A stretch of DNA of 19,192 nt from Oehlia diaphana (GCA_003833135.1 QZLH01001153.1:10358-29549), one strand, 5' to 3'. Counted from the first letter of the stretch, positions 8,378-19,037 are shown. The notes: a model not told the origin generated them from the sequence alone. Numbers and translations are program-made.

Positions 8378-8481
8378 TTAACGAAAATACATGAAATATT
8401 ATCAGGAAATTTATAAATGCAATTCATGCAAAATTATCTTATCATTAATCTTATCGTTCCCCGACAAATGATTGTCTATCT
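8378..8481 (-). promoter_or_regulatory. nitrate reductase 5' region: five GATA-factor sites and a 4-codon upstream ORF
   Basis: On the gene's strand, HGATAR sites (the AreA/NIT2 GATA-factor consensus) are read from plus-strand TTATC or CTATC at 8399-8403, 8434-8438, 8439-8443, 8451-8455 and 8476-8480. All lie 27-108 bp upstream of the start codon, three within 22 bp. In ascomycetes, clustered sites like these mediate nitrogen-metabolite control of nitrate assimilation. A TTTATAAAT at 8411-8419 may be a TATA-like element. An upstream ATG at 8390-8392 opens a 4-codon ORF ending at 8378, five bases before the main ATG; it matters only if transcription starts above it. Function is inferred. Confidence 0.6.
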
Positions 8482-9995
8482 TGTTACACGGATTAAAAAA
8501 TATTATTTAAGTTTATGTTTGTTAAAGTCAAACAATGTACTGTGCTTATTAAAAATTCTCATTTATAATCGTAAAATTTTTTTTTTTTTCTTTTAAGAAA
8601 AAAAAAAAAAAACTATTACCTATCATCAGCCGCCATTATGATTCCTGATAAGCTAAGTTTTTCTCCCAAAAAAATATTTAGAAAATATTTTGTTTATCAT
8701 ATGAGATCAATAACTTCACGCCAATTTACTAAATATAGTTGATTCGATTACTAAAAACTGCAAAGATAAAAAAAAAAAAAAAAAAGTAAGAAATGAAATG
8801 AATCATATGACTAATAAATTGGATTTTCGAATTAATAATTTGATTATAATCCCTCTTGCGGAGAAAATAATTTTCCTAATTAAAAAATATCATGGTTTTT
8901 TTTTCGAAATTCCTTAATCGTAATAAACGGTATCGTTGAATCCACTCGTGTAGCTCAAATCGTGCTACATAGATCCGTTTTGTCGTCTCACAGACAGTTT
9001 ATTTTGTTCCGGTTAGAATCATTTATTATGAAATAGATATAGATAAGTAAAATGTCTTGTTTTACATTTTCTGTTTGACATCAAAAAATATTTATTTAAT
9101 TTGGACTAGTTTATTATGATATCGTGTTTCTAGAACTGTTCTAGATTATGTATGCCTCAAAAAAGAAATCATAAACAAAAATGCAAATCTATAAAAAAGA
9201 TTCAATTTATCTAATTGATTAGGAAAAAAATCAAAAAAGAGTTTAGGATAGTATGAATCACGGACTTATCAGGTAGATTTTTCACCTATACGCACTGATA
9301 ATCTATAAGTTTTCCTATTGAAGGATAATTCAATTTATTATTTGGTTAAGAATTAATGAAGTCCTTCTTACAATAAAACATACTAAAATTGCTAGTCTAC
9401 CCCCTTTTCAGAGGTTCCACTTTATGGAGTATCTTACCTCCTATAGTACAAACCCTAAGATAACAAATTTGATTGTGGGGGATTGACAAATGACGACGAG
9501 CTATTGGTATAGCGATCCCGTATCGGATCGGATGAAAACGGATCGGATGACCATCTATCCAGATGTTCTGTTTCCGAAAGATTAACTGAAAGACGAAATT
9601 AAAAGAAACAGCTTTTTTTTGCATCTCTAAATTTTAATTTATTTTGCACATGACAATTGGTTCATAATTGTGCAGGAATAATATTTTTGTATTAATTATA
9701 ATGTGCCACAAAAATCGTATTGTGAAAGTGAAAGTGATCATATGATATTGATCCAGAATTTTTTTCTAATGGCTTTAAATTTTAAGAGCAGGTGTCACCT
9801 TTAGGTCTAGTGTTATTGTTAAAAAAATTGTAAAGAAAAAAAAAGAACATAAATTCATATTTTATTAATATATTAAATATACAAAATGGATTTATTTGTG
9901 ATAACTAATAAATTTATAAAATATTATATATTTATCTTAAAAATAAAAATTATAATTTAAAATGCTTATTTGCCTTATTTTAATCTTATATTTAA
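8482..9995. other. intergenic between nitrate reductase and membrane-protein genes
   Basis: No convincing gene. An oligo-T/oligo-A hairpin (T13 C T4 A2 G A15) spans 8577-8612, and an A-run lies at about 8769-8785. A relatively GC-rich patch at 9390-9600 contains a 12-bp direct repeat CGGATCGGATGA at 9524-9535 and 9539-9550. The 75-codon minus-strand frame across that patch has no recognisable motif and is not called as a gene. Confidence 0.5.
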
Positions 9996-11438
9996 TTAAA
10001 GAAATCTCTTATTTTTAAAAGATATTTCAATATTATTTTTATCAGAAGTAATTCTAAAATTATAATCATACAAGTCACTATACTCATTACTATTAGTAAT
10101 AGATCCTCTACAAATAAGACCAGCCCATTCAATAACACCATTTGGTACTTTTAGATCGCTTTTGTAAATTATTAGCCTGCATATAATTCCTATAATAATC
10201 ATTATTACGTATGTACTTATTAAAAAAATATATACAGGATGTATCGAAATACATGATATATTTAATTGTACGGGTACTTCTTCAACTGTTGCTGTTTGAG
10301 TATCTTTTATGGTCATATACGATGCCCAATGTTCTGGTGTTAATTCGTATTTTGAAGTATCATCACCATTTATAACTGCTAAATTCCACTTTTTTCTGAC
10401 GAGATCACCTATTGTAATTCTCATCGATTCAATCATTTGATTTAATACATTGTAACCTCCATATTTACCTTCTTTAAAACGTTCCATTTCACATGTATAC
10501 GCCTTTACAGCAATGGGTACTGATACAATTTCATTATTCATTTCAACATTATCTGGATAATAATAGATTCTGGTCGATTCTGGCACTCTAAGTGTCCATA
10601 TCCTGTTCATATATTTGGTTCCAATTAAAGAATAGTTTCCTCAAGTAAACTCTTCTACTAGTGAAATAAGAGCACCATTCGCCCAATAGGGATTAGTACC
10701 TTCTGTTCTATTATAATATATATATGTTCCATATGTTCCTCTTGTATAATTATAGCCAGTATAATTATGACCATCAATACCATTACGAAATATGTATTCT
10801 GCGTGTATCTCTGGTAATGCTTCACGTAGACCAGGTATTCCAGCAAATATAGAAGTGTTCATATTTACTTGAGTTATTCCGGATTTGTAGAGCAAACATG
10901 AACTTTTCCAAGTATAAGGATCAACATCAAGGTTAGGATTAAATTTCCAACGATTATCTTTCAGGACTTGACCTACTAATATACCATCTGGTACACCACT
11001 TTTGTTTCTTTTATTCATCATTGCTTCTATTTCAGCACCGGACCCAAGTGCTGATCTATGATTAGCGTTTGCTATTTGTGCTTGTGACATTAAAGTAGTT
11101 GTTTTACATGTTTCAACATATTTTATGGTATTTACAACAATAATTCCATCAAAGCTCGTGAGTATTAAACAAATTATGACCACTGTGCTGATAGTTGATA
11201 AATATACCATACGTATACCCTTTAAACGTACCATTTTACAAACTTCCACTATATTAGTTGGTGTTATAGTTTCCAAAATAGGTACTTCGCCGACATTGGG
11301 ATTCTTAATTAGATTTAATGCCTTAATCCTTACGACATTTGATACGAAAAATATCCATCCAATACCCAAGATACTTAGGATAATCGCTGAAATGATTTGT
11401 ACTTGGCTTAAAGTAAATGTAGTATAAATATTCATCAT
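9996..11438 (-). CDS. three-TM membrane protein of unknown function, interrupted by an in-frame TGA
   Basis: Two frames, 10641-11438 (265 codons) and 9996-10610 (204 codons from the first ATG), lie in the same reading frame. A single TGA at 10641-10643 separates them, followed by ten open codons, so the sequence looks like one ~480-residue protein. The first part has TM segments at about 13-33 (IISAIILSILGIGWIFFVSN) and 77-104 (STISTVVIICLILTSF). Next comes a likely extracellular domain with sequons at N194, N225, N230 and N243. The second part adds a TM at its residues 125-149 (VYIFLISTYVIMIIIGIICR) and a ~55-residue tail. The start is a double ATG (MMNIYTTF). A 48-bp frame-preserving intron could remove the stop, but its donor (GTTTAC) is weak. 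A TGG-to-TGA change or a sequencing error are the alternatives. I do not recognise the family; a fungal membrane-protein family is plausible. Confidence 0.65.
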
Positions 11439-12600
11439 GAAATAAATATGTGAATTTCTCCTGACTCGAAGATGTCAGGTTTTTATTAATTTTACCATTT
11501 CACAATCTGGTAAAAAACAAAAAAATAATTTTAGAGTTTTGGCGATAACATTTGATATTTTATTTACGTTTTTGAAAATGAATGAATTTACACAGAACTT
11601 TCCAATGAAAATAAGGCATAAGAAAAAATGATTGTCTGTACACCACATTACTATATTACTAATTATTATAACTTCATTTTGTATTTCAAAAAATACAATG
11701 ATTTGAGTATTTAATCTTCATAGTTCATTTATTCATTTGAACGTTCTTGTTAATGTTGCGTTTTTTACTATGTTACATGTTTATATGTATTATAGTACAG
11801 ACATTATTCGGTATAGCTTGTACTTGGTAACAATTAACGGCTAATTTCTGGATTAAATATTAAAGGGGCTATTAATGTTTTACCGAGCAACATTATATAA
11901 GAAAAAACAAAATCTTTAAAGGCTAACTTCATGTAGTATAAGTGGATTTAATTGGATAAGTACAAAGGTTTATATTACATACTATAGACGGAAATAAGTT
12001 ACCAAATTTGACGGAATATACGCGAACTTTGAGATTCGCGAAAAAAATATTTGATACATAATATTTGATACATTATAGTAAATTGTGTTGTTATTATTAC
12101 GAATGTTACGTCCAAATTTACCATTCTACCCGAATTCCATAGTGGATTCCATACTGTAAATTATTGAAAGATGGAAAATAGAATCAAATTTTTCCATTTT
12201 TTGTATTAGGAAAGGTTGCTTTTTTGGTTTTCATAAATTAAATTATTCAGACTTTCATATTTTTAGATAGCTCTAGTTTCAAATTATATGTTTATGCCAC
12301 CTATATGTTAAGAGTAGTTTGTAAAGTTATTTCTTATTAATTTGATTTCATTAATAAATATTTATTTAATAATTAAGTTAAAAATCGACTTTTATAAATA
12401 TCCTTGCATCTAGTAATATTAGCACATTAGATTTATCTTATTAAGATGAACCCAATAATACTGCTTTTACTAGAAGATGCTAATTTGTTGAAATTTTCTA
12501 ATTTGCAACTGATCTTTTACACTTAGAGTATATGGTTACTATTATTGGATTTATTTTAAAAAGATGATTTTAATGAACTGTATTTCATCTTTCATCATTT
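11439..12600. other. AT-rich intergenic region
   Basis: No gene recognised. CGCGAA (12021-12026) is inverted as TTCGCG at 12035-12040. A 14-bp tandem duplication ATATTTGATACATA/T occupies 12047-12074. Just upstream of the membrane-protein start are two small inverted pairs (CTGAC..GTCAG near 11461-11477 and TTTTACCA..TGGTAAAA near 11492-11517). Confidence 0.5.
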
Positions 12601-13559
12601 ATAATCTAATTTTGCTTAGAAGGTTAACACTTGGCAGACAAATTTACCTGCTATAATATTTGTGATACAAATGATTCATTTTATTACATTTATTATACAA
12701 AAATTTTAATTTGTCAAATTTTGCTGCCAAAATTTAATATATTAACAAATAAGGTTTGTAAAATAACATTATACATAATAATTTTTATTATATTTAATAG
12801 TACATTTATTATATAATAATTTAAGTTTAAAATGCTAGTAGGTAAATATATCTGTTTTATAATTAAAATGATTTTGATTTCCTCTTTTCATGTTTTCTCT
12901 TTTATATTTTTTCTTTTTAATCCTTTTTTTTCCTTTTGGTATATAAAAAATAAAAAAAATTTGTAAAAATTTTGTTTATAAAGTAAATTTTACAATATAT
13001 TTAACAAAAAATACATTAATTAAAATAAGCATCCTTTTAGAACTAAAATTATGATAATATTAATTAGTTATTGGATAGCAGAGTTGCTATATTAGTTACA
13101 GAACTGAATAATTAGATGAAATTAGACCATGTAAGGTTATTTTCATTAATCAATAAAGGTTTCTATAATTGATATAGCTCATATCTAATAAAAGTATTAT
13201 CATTTTAATATTTTTAATCAATAATATTATAAATTTAGCTTTATTTAACTCTCTATAAATTTTATTATTTTTAATCTACTTTATAAGCTTTATTTAAACT
13301 TTCCCTATACTTTATTAAAAATATTAATTTATATCTCTATAAAAATTTGTATAATCCTATTAAGTTAATTGATAATGAGTAATAAAATTTTAATTAATAA
13401 ATATTATTAAGCTAAATGATAATGAATAATAAAATTTTAATTAATAAATATTATTAAAAAAAAAATCTATAAATTTTTTCTATATAAAATCAAATTTAAC
13501 TTTTTTTATATACATTTTTAATATAAAAATAAAATTTAATATTTTTGAAATTTTTTTTC
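12601..13559. other. very AT-rich intergenic region with a 47-bp duplication
   Basis: The segment GATAATGAGTAATAAAATTT starting at 13371 is repeated from 13418 with one or two changes (period 47). A weak inverted pair TTGGCAGACAAATTT (near 12632) and CAAATTTTGCTGCCAA (near 12714) may be an old foldback element. The 61-codon plus frame at 12631-12816 begins inside this pair and has no protein signature. Confidence 0.45.
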
Positions 13560-14720
13560 CAAAATAGTGCAATTTCACAAGTCAAAAGGACATTATTGTC
13601 CAAATTTCAAAAAATGCAAATTTCGCATTTTTCTGAAAAATGGTGAAAAATTGTGGAAAATGCTGCATTATGCTGAATAATTTTTTGGAATAATAGTATT
13701 GTTATAATATTGTCTGATTTAGCAAATTTTATAAAAATTTGGAAAAATGCTACATTACATCTTAAATGGAATATTATTGTTACATTTCACAACATTATTA
13801 TAACATTATCAATTTAAATCAAATTTTGCTTTTTTTTATCAAATATTCCAATTTTTTACAAATGATGCATTTTTATTGAAAATTTTACATTTTACTTTAA
13901 ATATAATAACATTTCATAAAATTGTTATAATTTTGTCAATTAAAATCAAATTTTGTCAAATATTCTGATTTTCTGACAAATGGTACATTTTTTATGAAAA
14001 TTCTATATTTTTTATTAAATGTTGTATAATTTTAGCAAATTTTATGTTTTTTTTGGTTAAATATTTCATTTTCATCAGAATATTACAATGTTACATTTTT
14101 TTGGAAAATGCTCAATAATATAGCATTATACTAAAAAATGTAGCATTTCACTAAATTATACTAAAAGTATTACAATTATCACATTTTTTGAAAAATTTTA
14201 CATTATTTTAAAGACGATTTCTATTTGTACACTATGTGTTTGAACACAATTTCCAAAAAAAGTAAATTTTTATGCTGATCATTTAATGTAAAAATTTAAT
14301 GAAAAAAAAAGCAAAAAAAAAAAAAATTGTTAAATAACTCAAAAATAACATTCAAAACCATCTATGACATACTAAGTAAACTTGCAGAACAGACCAAAAT
14401 ACACCTAATATATATTTCTTTTAAAGATTTATTTATTAGATTTTTTTTTTACAAAATTTTTTTATCAAATCACGTGATATGTGTTTCAAACACTAGTATA
14501 CATTAAGAAATTTTCTATTTTAAATTATATTAAAAAATGTAGCATTATACTAGATTATGTAACATTGCACTAAAAAATATTACAATTATCCTAGATAATG
14601 CAGCATTACACTAAAAGGTATTACAATTATCATATTTTTTAAAAAATTTTATATTATACTGGAAAATGTAATATTATATTAAAAAATGTAAAATTGCACT
14701 AACCCTATAAAAAGTAATTA
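13560..14720. repeat. field of degenerate AT-rich dispersed repeats
   Basis: Variants of GTAGCATTATACTAAAAAATG and ATTACAATTATC recur at about 14110-14190 and 14535-14710. A longer phrase, TTATAACATTATCAATTTAAA with TCAAATTTTG following, recurs near 13697, 13797 and 13925. The region looks like a decayed satellite or nested AT-rich elements. No open frame longer than 60 codons is present. Confidence 0.5.
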
Positions 14721-14889
14721 TTCATTATTTGTATAAATTTTATACATTTTTATATGAAATATGTATAGAATTTGTAGTGATGTATACATTAAGATAATTT
14801 ATTATATACATTTATTAGAAAAATTGTACGAAATATGACTGAATTTGTATGGTATTTTTAAATTAACAATTTTTGTACAGAATTTGTTA

Positions 14890-15065
14890 TATATGGGCGC
14901 TTTGCAGTAGAAAGGGATGAAACTACTAAAAAAAATAAAAAATGAATTAATATAAAATCTGAACAAATTATAACATTTAGAATATTTTTGGCATATAAAA
15001 GAAAATTTGAATTTTTTTAGTAGTATCATCTCTTTCTACTGCAAACTGCAAAGCGTCTATATGCC
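14890..15065. mobile_element. ~175-bp foldback element with ~40-bp terminal inverted repeats
   Basis: The left arm (14890-14933) contains GCGCTTTGCAGTAGAAAGGG and ACTACTAAAAAAA. The right arm (15012-15065), read on the minus strand, contains GACGCTTTGCAG, GTAGAAAGAGATGATACTAC and TAAAAAAA. The right arm has an extra ~8 bp duplication (TTTGCAG). The centre is AT-rich and non-coding; the minus-strand frame over it is incidental. Confidence 0.7.
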
Positions 15066-16382
15066 AAACACTAAAGTTCATAATTTTGGCTGGAATTATC
15101 AAATTTCCTTTTAGTAAATTTATATTAAACAATATGGCAGACACGTTTTTATAATATTTTTAACAAAACTAGTTTTGTGGAATGGGTATCACCAAAAATG
15201 GAAATAATCTTCATATCTGTTATATATGATTTATTTATTTGTTTATTGTTTACCGGCAGCATAAGAGAAACTTTTATTGATTGGATAAAAGATTAAAATT
15301 CTGATTGGCTAAAGTAATTTTATAATCGGGATGTTAATCTTAAAGTTTTACAAGGAACTTCAATAGGAAAGATCATCTTTTTTTCTTTCTTAAATATTTT
15401 AAACTTGCCTATATGAATGGCAAAAACTTTTGGTTAAAGAAGAAATATATTTTATTAAATATTTCAGTCTTTAAAAGTTTATAAACCAATATATTAACTT
15501 TGTATAACAAGTAGGTATTATCCAGGTTCTTCATAGTAAGACTTGGTGACAGCACTGGATCAGACTAGATCAGGGTTGAAAATTACATAATTTTTAATGA
15601 AATAAACAATTTTTATTAAACTATTGGACTAGATTACTTTATATCATAATGTACTTGTCTTATGATGGAATAAAATTTTTTACATAGTTTATTAGTAACA
15701 TGAGCGTGTTTAATATTAAAGTAGTACTTTAAAAGTGATATAAATGAAAAATTTTATTAAATTCAGTGGCTTTTTATTTAAGTGTATAGAAAAATTTATG
15801 AAATTCTTAAAGTTTAATTCTTGTATAACATTTAGGGTCAAATCGAATTTCGCTTATGCTTTTACTGGCACTTTACATTTGATAACTTGTGTGTATTAAA
15901 AAGTAATTTTTTTTATTAAATTTATTCAAGTTAAAAATTTTTTAAGACATACTTATGAAATTACAAAATGTTTTGTAATTAAAACTACTAATTTCTATAT
16001 TTATTCTTTAATTTTAGAATGCAATTTCTGCACTTTGGTTAAATGAAATTATCTTTTTAAACTTAAAGTTACTTAGCAGGTAAAAAACTATTTATTTATA
16101 AAAATTTATAGCCTTCTGAATGATACCTATGGAGTTGTTTATACTTTTAACAATAATTTAACTTTCAAAATTTTTCTTTTTATTTTTTTTTATTTATTAA
16201 TTTAACATATAATAAACTTTAGCTAATTAATATATTATTAGAATTAGTATTACTAGTAATTTTAGAATGTAAATCAAATAAAATCATTTACTTTAATGTA
16301 TGTAATATTTTATATTTATTTTATATTAAAAACTAGAAAAAATTTAAATTTATTTATAAATATTTTATAAAATTAGTATAAT
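15066..16382. other. AT-rich intergenic region, no gene seen
   Basis: Both strands lack open frames longer than 60 codons. Two ATTGG words near 15275 and 15303 resemble CCAAT boxes on the minus strand but no gene starts nearby. No repeat with clear ends was found. Confidence 0.5.
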
Positions 16383-16390
16383 ATGAAAAT

Positions 16391-16497
16391 TGTACAAGTA
16401 CAGAATATTTCATTTTCTGGTACATTTTCTGTATCTGAATTGTACAGAATTGTACAAAATTTATATGGAATTTGTACAGATGATATTTTCTGTACAA
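16391..16497. repeat. cluster of seven GTACA motifs
   Basis: GTACA occurs at about 16392, 16398, 16420, 16442, 16452, 16474 and 16492, several within TTGTACAGAA or its inverse. The stretch can fold on itself through GTACAGAA and TTCTGTAC pairs. It underlies the 93-codon plus frame, which I do not call as a gene. Confidence 0.55.
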
Positions 16498-16610
16498 ATT
16501 CTGTATTTCAATTTTTTATAGGTAAAAAACACAAAAAAAGTAAATGCTTTCACTACTCTTTAGATAAAAAAAAAGATTATGTTATATTTGTATATTTTTG
16601 TATTATTATA

Positions 16611-16782
16611 CAGTCAACTCTTATTATAATGAACTTTAGGGTTCAGATTTCAACTTCACTATAGGGCTATAGTGAAGATTTTAAGAGATTTGATTGGTTA
16701 ATTTGTTATAACAAGAGAAAATTTATTATAATTATCTAAAAAATTCACTATATTAAAGATTAGCTATATTAAGGTTTAACTG
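16611..16782. mobile_element. pogo/Tc1-mariner-like MITE (172 bp) at a TA site
   Basis: The left end CAGTCAACTCTTATTATAAT and the right end (minus strand CAGTTAAACCTTAATATAGC) form imperfect inverted repeats of about 22 bp. Both are flanked by TA (16609-16610 and 16783-16784), the target duplication of Tc1/mariner/pogo transposases. The CAGT..AA..CTTA.TATA pattern resembles pogo/Tigger termini. An internal 11-bp inverted pair with a GG spacer (CTTCACTATAG, 16654-16664, and its complement 16667-16677) makes a hairpin. It carries no coding sequence. Confidence 0.7.
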
Positions 16783-17075
16783 TATACCTTTCAAAATACC
16801 TTGTTTTTCTCTCTCATAAATTAGTTTATATATTGTTTTGTTTTTTCTAATACTATTGACTATTATCTATTATTTATTATATTTTAAAACTTTCCTTTTT
16901 TTCAAGTCAAATATCCTCTATTATGTAATTAAAATCTATTTGTATAAGATCTCGCTTACTTATAATAAAGGTTACTATAGAAAATTAGCCTTTACTAATA
17001 ATTTTTACTTTACTTTTTTCTTAAATTTTATTGGTTAATTAGCTAAAAAGAAATCTGCAAAAAATTTTATATGAT

Positions 17076-18410
17076 TTTACTTTAGACTTAAAAGTGACCT
17101 ATTTTATAAGTAAGCAGAATTCTATTGAATCAATTAATACTTATTTAAAGCGTTTGTTAAATAATCCTAGTATTCTATTATATGATCTTATGTTTAAAAT
17201 TCAAAAGCTTTTGATTAACAAGATAAAAAAAGAAATATGAATACTGATGACTTTATCAATTCCTAATATAAGAAAATAAACTACCATATGGTTTTGAAAT
17301 TACACAACCATTTTTGCACTTAATTCTAGCCAAAGTCCTCATAATTCTGGCCAAAATCGGCTTAATGCAGGCTAGGGTTGCTTATTTTTAGGGGTTGCTT
17401 AATTTCGTAACTATATGGTAATATGAATTTTTTATTTACAAAAATTGATTAAAATATGCAAGATTTTTTAAGTTAACAATATTAGAAATGCATCATAATG
17501 AGATGAATCAATCTTTGTATTATGTAGCAAATCAAATAAACTAAAATATTGATATGCATGAGATATATTTTTAAGTATAATGAATTTTTAAAGAATCTAA
17601 TTTTATAGGAAAGATTGCGATTGAACAAATATCTAGTAAATATTCTAAAAGCTACTTTAAATCAAATAATTGAATTTGTTGGATTACATAATATTAGAGA
17701 AATATAGGCTGTTAATATTAGAAATTTGTTGAATATCAAATATTATATTTTATTATTATATAATTAGAGGTATCAGTTTATGCTCATGTCTTTCAATTAT
17801 ACAATATGGTATTATCTATAGATATTACTTTTAGGTAATGTTAGTGACAAAAATGGCATTTTTTCACATACAATTTATTCTTTCTTGATGGTATGATAAC
17901 AACAAAAATACTAAAAATACTACACAAGAATCATTTTTTGTTATTAACAAATTTACACAAGAAGATATCACTTATAATAATTATAATGTTATTTATTTAA
18001 TTAAAATAATAATGTATTTTGTGAAAAATAATTAATGATTCTTGAACAGAAATTTATTCATGAAAAATTACATGAAATGTATAAAAAAACATTAAATAAG
18101 GCTTTACAATCTAATTTTAAATTGGAACAGCTTATCAGCTTGTTATAAAAATTTACAGAAGATAGTGAATCAGATTTGAATGAATTAAATGAAATTGATT
18201 AAGATGAAATAACTGATAAAAGAATATTGATCCTTCAGTATTAGTATTACAAAATCTGAAAAAATGATGTAGTAAAGGATGATTCTTGAGTATCAAAAGT
18301 TTTAAGTCAATTACTGAAGCTTTTAAACCTAAGTCATGAAATCAGTAATATTGTAAAAAATATGGGAAAGTCAGTCATTATCAAAAAAATTGCAAGATAA
18401 TTAATCAATG
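17076..18410 (+). pseudogene. decayed Mutator-like (MULE) transposase with SWIM and zinc-knuckle remnants
   Basis: Fragments in shifting frames follow the order of a MULE transposase. SIESINTYLKRLL at 17117-17155 resembles the post-catalytic R/SxES.N..LK segment. EMHHNEMNQSLYYVANQIN lies near 17487-17543. A SWIM-type zinc site at 17781-17828 keeps its first CxC (CSC), but the expected CxH reads YRY. VINKFTQEDITYNNYNV lies near 17939-17990, and EQKFIHEKLHEMYKKTLNKA begins near 18044. A C-terminal CX2CX4HX4C knuckle reads CKKYGKVSHYQKNC (18354-18395), with its second cysteine replaced by tyrosine. Several in-frame TGA stops fall where CGA would fit, which suggests C-to-T decay. A 139-bp MITE interrupts it at 17282-17420. 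The DDE catalytic domain was not recognised upstream. The protein is dead; the family call rests on motif order. Confidence 0.6.
17284..17418. mobile_element. MITE inserted in the MULE pseudogene, TA target duplication
   Basis: The left end CCATATGGTTTTGAAATTAC and the right end (minus strand CCATATAGTTACGAAATTAA) are inverted repeats with a few mismatches, extending to CAACC. TA flanks both sides (17282-17283 and 17419-17420). Internally, TTCTAGCCAAAGTC and TTCTGGCCAAAATC form a direct repeat. The ends differ from those of the element at 16611-16782, so this is a separate family. Its position inside a decayed transposase suggests the MULE copy was there first. Confidence 0.7.
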
Positions 18411-18536
18411 TATTTATTTTTACTGACATTATTGTACGTATATTGATTTTATTACTACATCAGGAAATTTTATAGCGCAAAAAATTACGTAAGTTTACGA
18501 TTTTGTAAGTTTACGAAAGTTTATGGTATAATATTT

Positions 18537-18995
18537 TGAAAAATTTCAAAATATTACGTAAGTTTACAATTTTGTAAGATTTATGTGATATTACAGTTAA
18601 AATATTATACAAGTTTTCAATATCGTAAGATTTACGCAATATTACAGTTAAAATATTCTGCAAATTTACGAAACTGTAAACCTGCGTAATATTACAGTTA
18701 AAATATTTCGAAAATTTACGAAACTGTAAACCTGCGTAATATTACGGTTAAAATATTTTGAAAATTTACGAGACTGTAAACCTGCGTAATATTACGGTTA
18801 AAATATTTTGAAAATTTACAAGACTGTAAACTTGCGTAATATTACGGTTAAAATATTTTGAAAATTTACGAGACTGTAAACCTGCGTAATATTACGGTTA
18901 AAATATTTTGAAAATTTACGAAACTGTAAACCTGCGTAATATTACGGTTAAAATATTTCAAAAATTTACAAGATTGTAAACCTGCGTAATATTAC
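18537..18995. repeat. 50-bp tandem array, about nine units, with TAATATTAC in seven
   Basis: Units reading CCTGCGTAATATTACGGTTA then AAATATTTTGAAAATTTACG restart at 18681, 18731, 18781, 18831, 18881, 18931 and 18981, exactly every 50 bp. More diverged units precede them from about 18537. TAATATTAC is exact in seven units (18687, 18737, 18787, 18837, 18887, 18937, 18987). In five of these it sits in the 12-bp palindrome CGTAATATTACG. AACC and GGTT flank it and could pair as a 4-bp stem with the nonamer in the loop. CpG steps recur in each unit in otherwise CpG-poor DNA. Confidence 0.85.
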
Positions 18996-19010
18996 TATTT
19001 GATCGTTAAG

Positions 19011-19037
19011 CTGCGTATGCAGTAGAACGTATATAAG
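19011..19037 (+). promoter_or_regulatory. possible core promoter: hairpin and TATATAAG next to the 50-bp array
   Basis: A small inverted pair CTGC GTAT GCAG (19011-19022) is followed by TATATAAG at 19030-19037, the best TATA-box match near the right end. The array ends 16 bp earlier. Any transcript would run right, off the window; no coding sequence is visible before the end. Random TATA-like words are common in DNA this AT-rich, so this is tentative. Confidence 0.3.

Noticed and set aside
9397..9624. 75-codon minus-strand frame in a GC-richer patch
   Set aside because: No recognisable motif, short, and it overlaps a direct repeat; not supportable as a gene.
10603..10650. A 48-bp intron removing the in-frame TGA
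   Set aside because: It preserves frame, but the donor GTTTAC is weak and there is no clear branch site; kept only as an alternative.
11125..11427. 100-codon plus-strand frame opposite the membrane protein gene
   Set aside because: It is antisense to a frame with clear TM segments; its composition is the mirror of that coding sequence.
12632..12729. Foldback with TTGGCAG / CTGCCAA arms
   Set aside because: Short and imperfect, without target duplication; too weak to call as a mobile element.
14802..15029. 75-codon minus-strand frame
   Set aside because: It overlaps the foldback element at 14890-15065 and has low-complexity Phe/Lys/Tyr-rich text.
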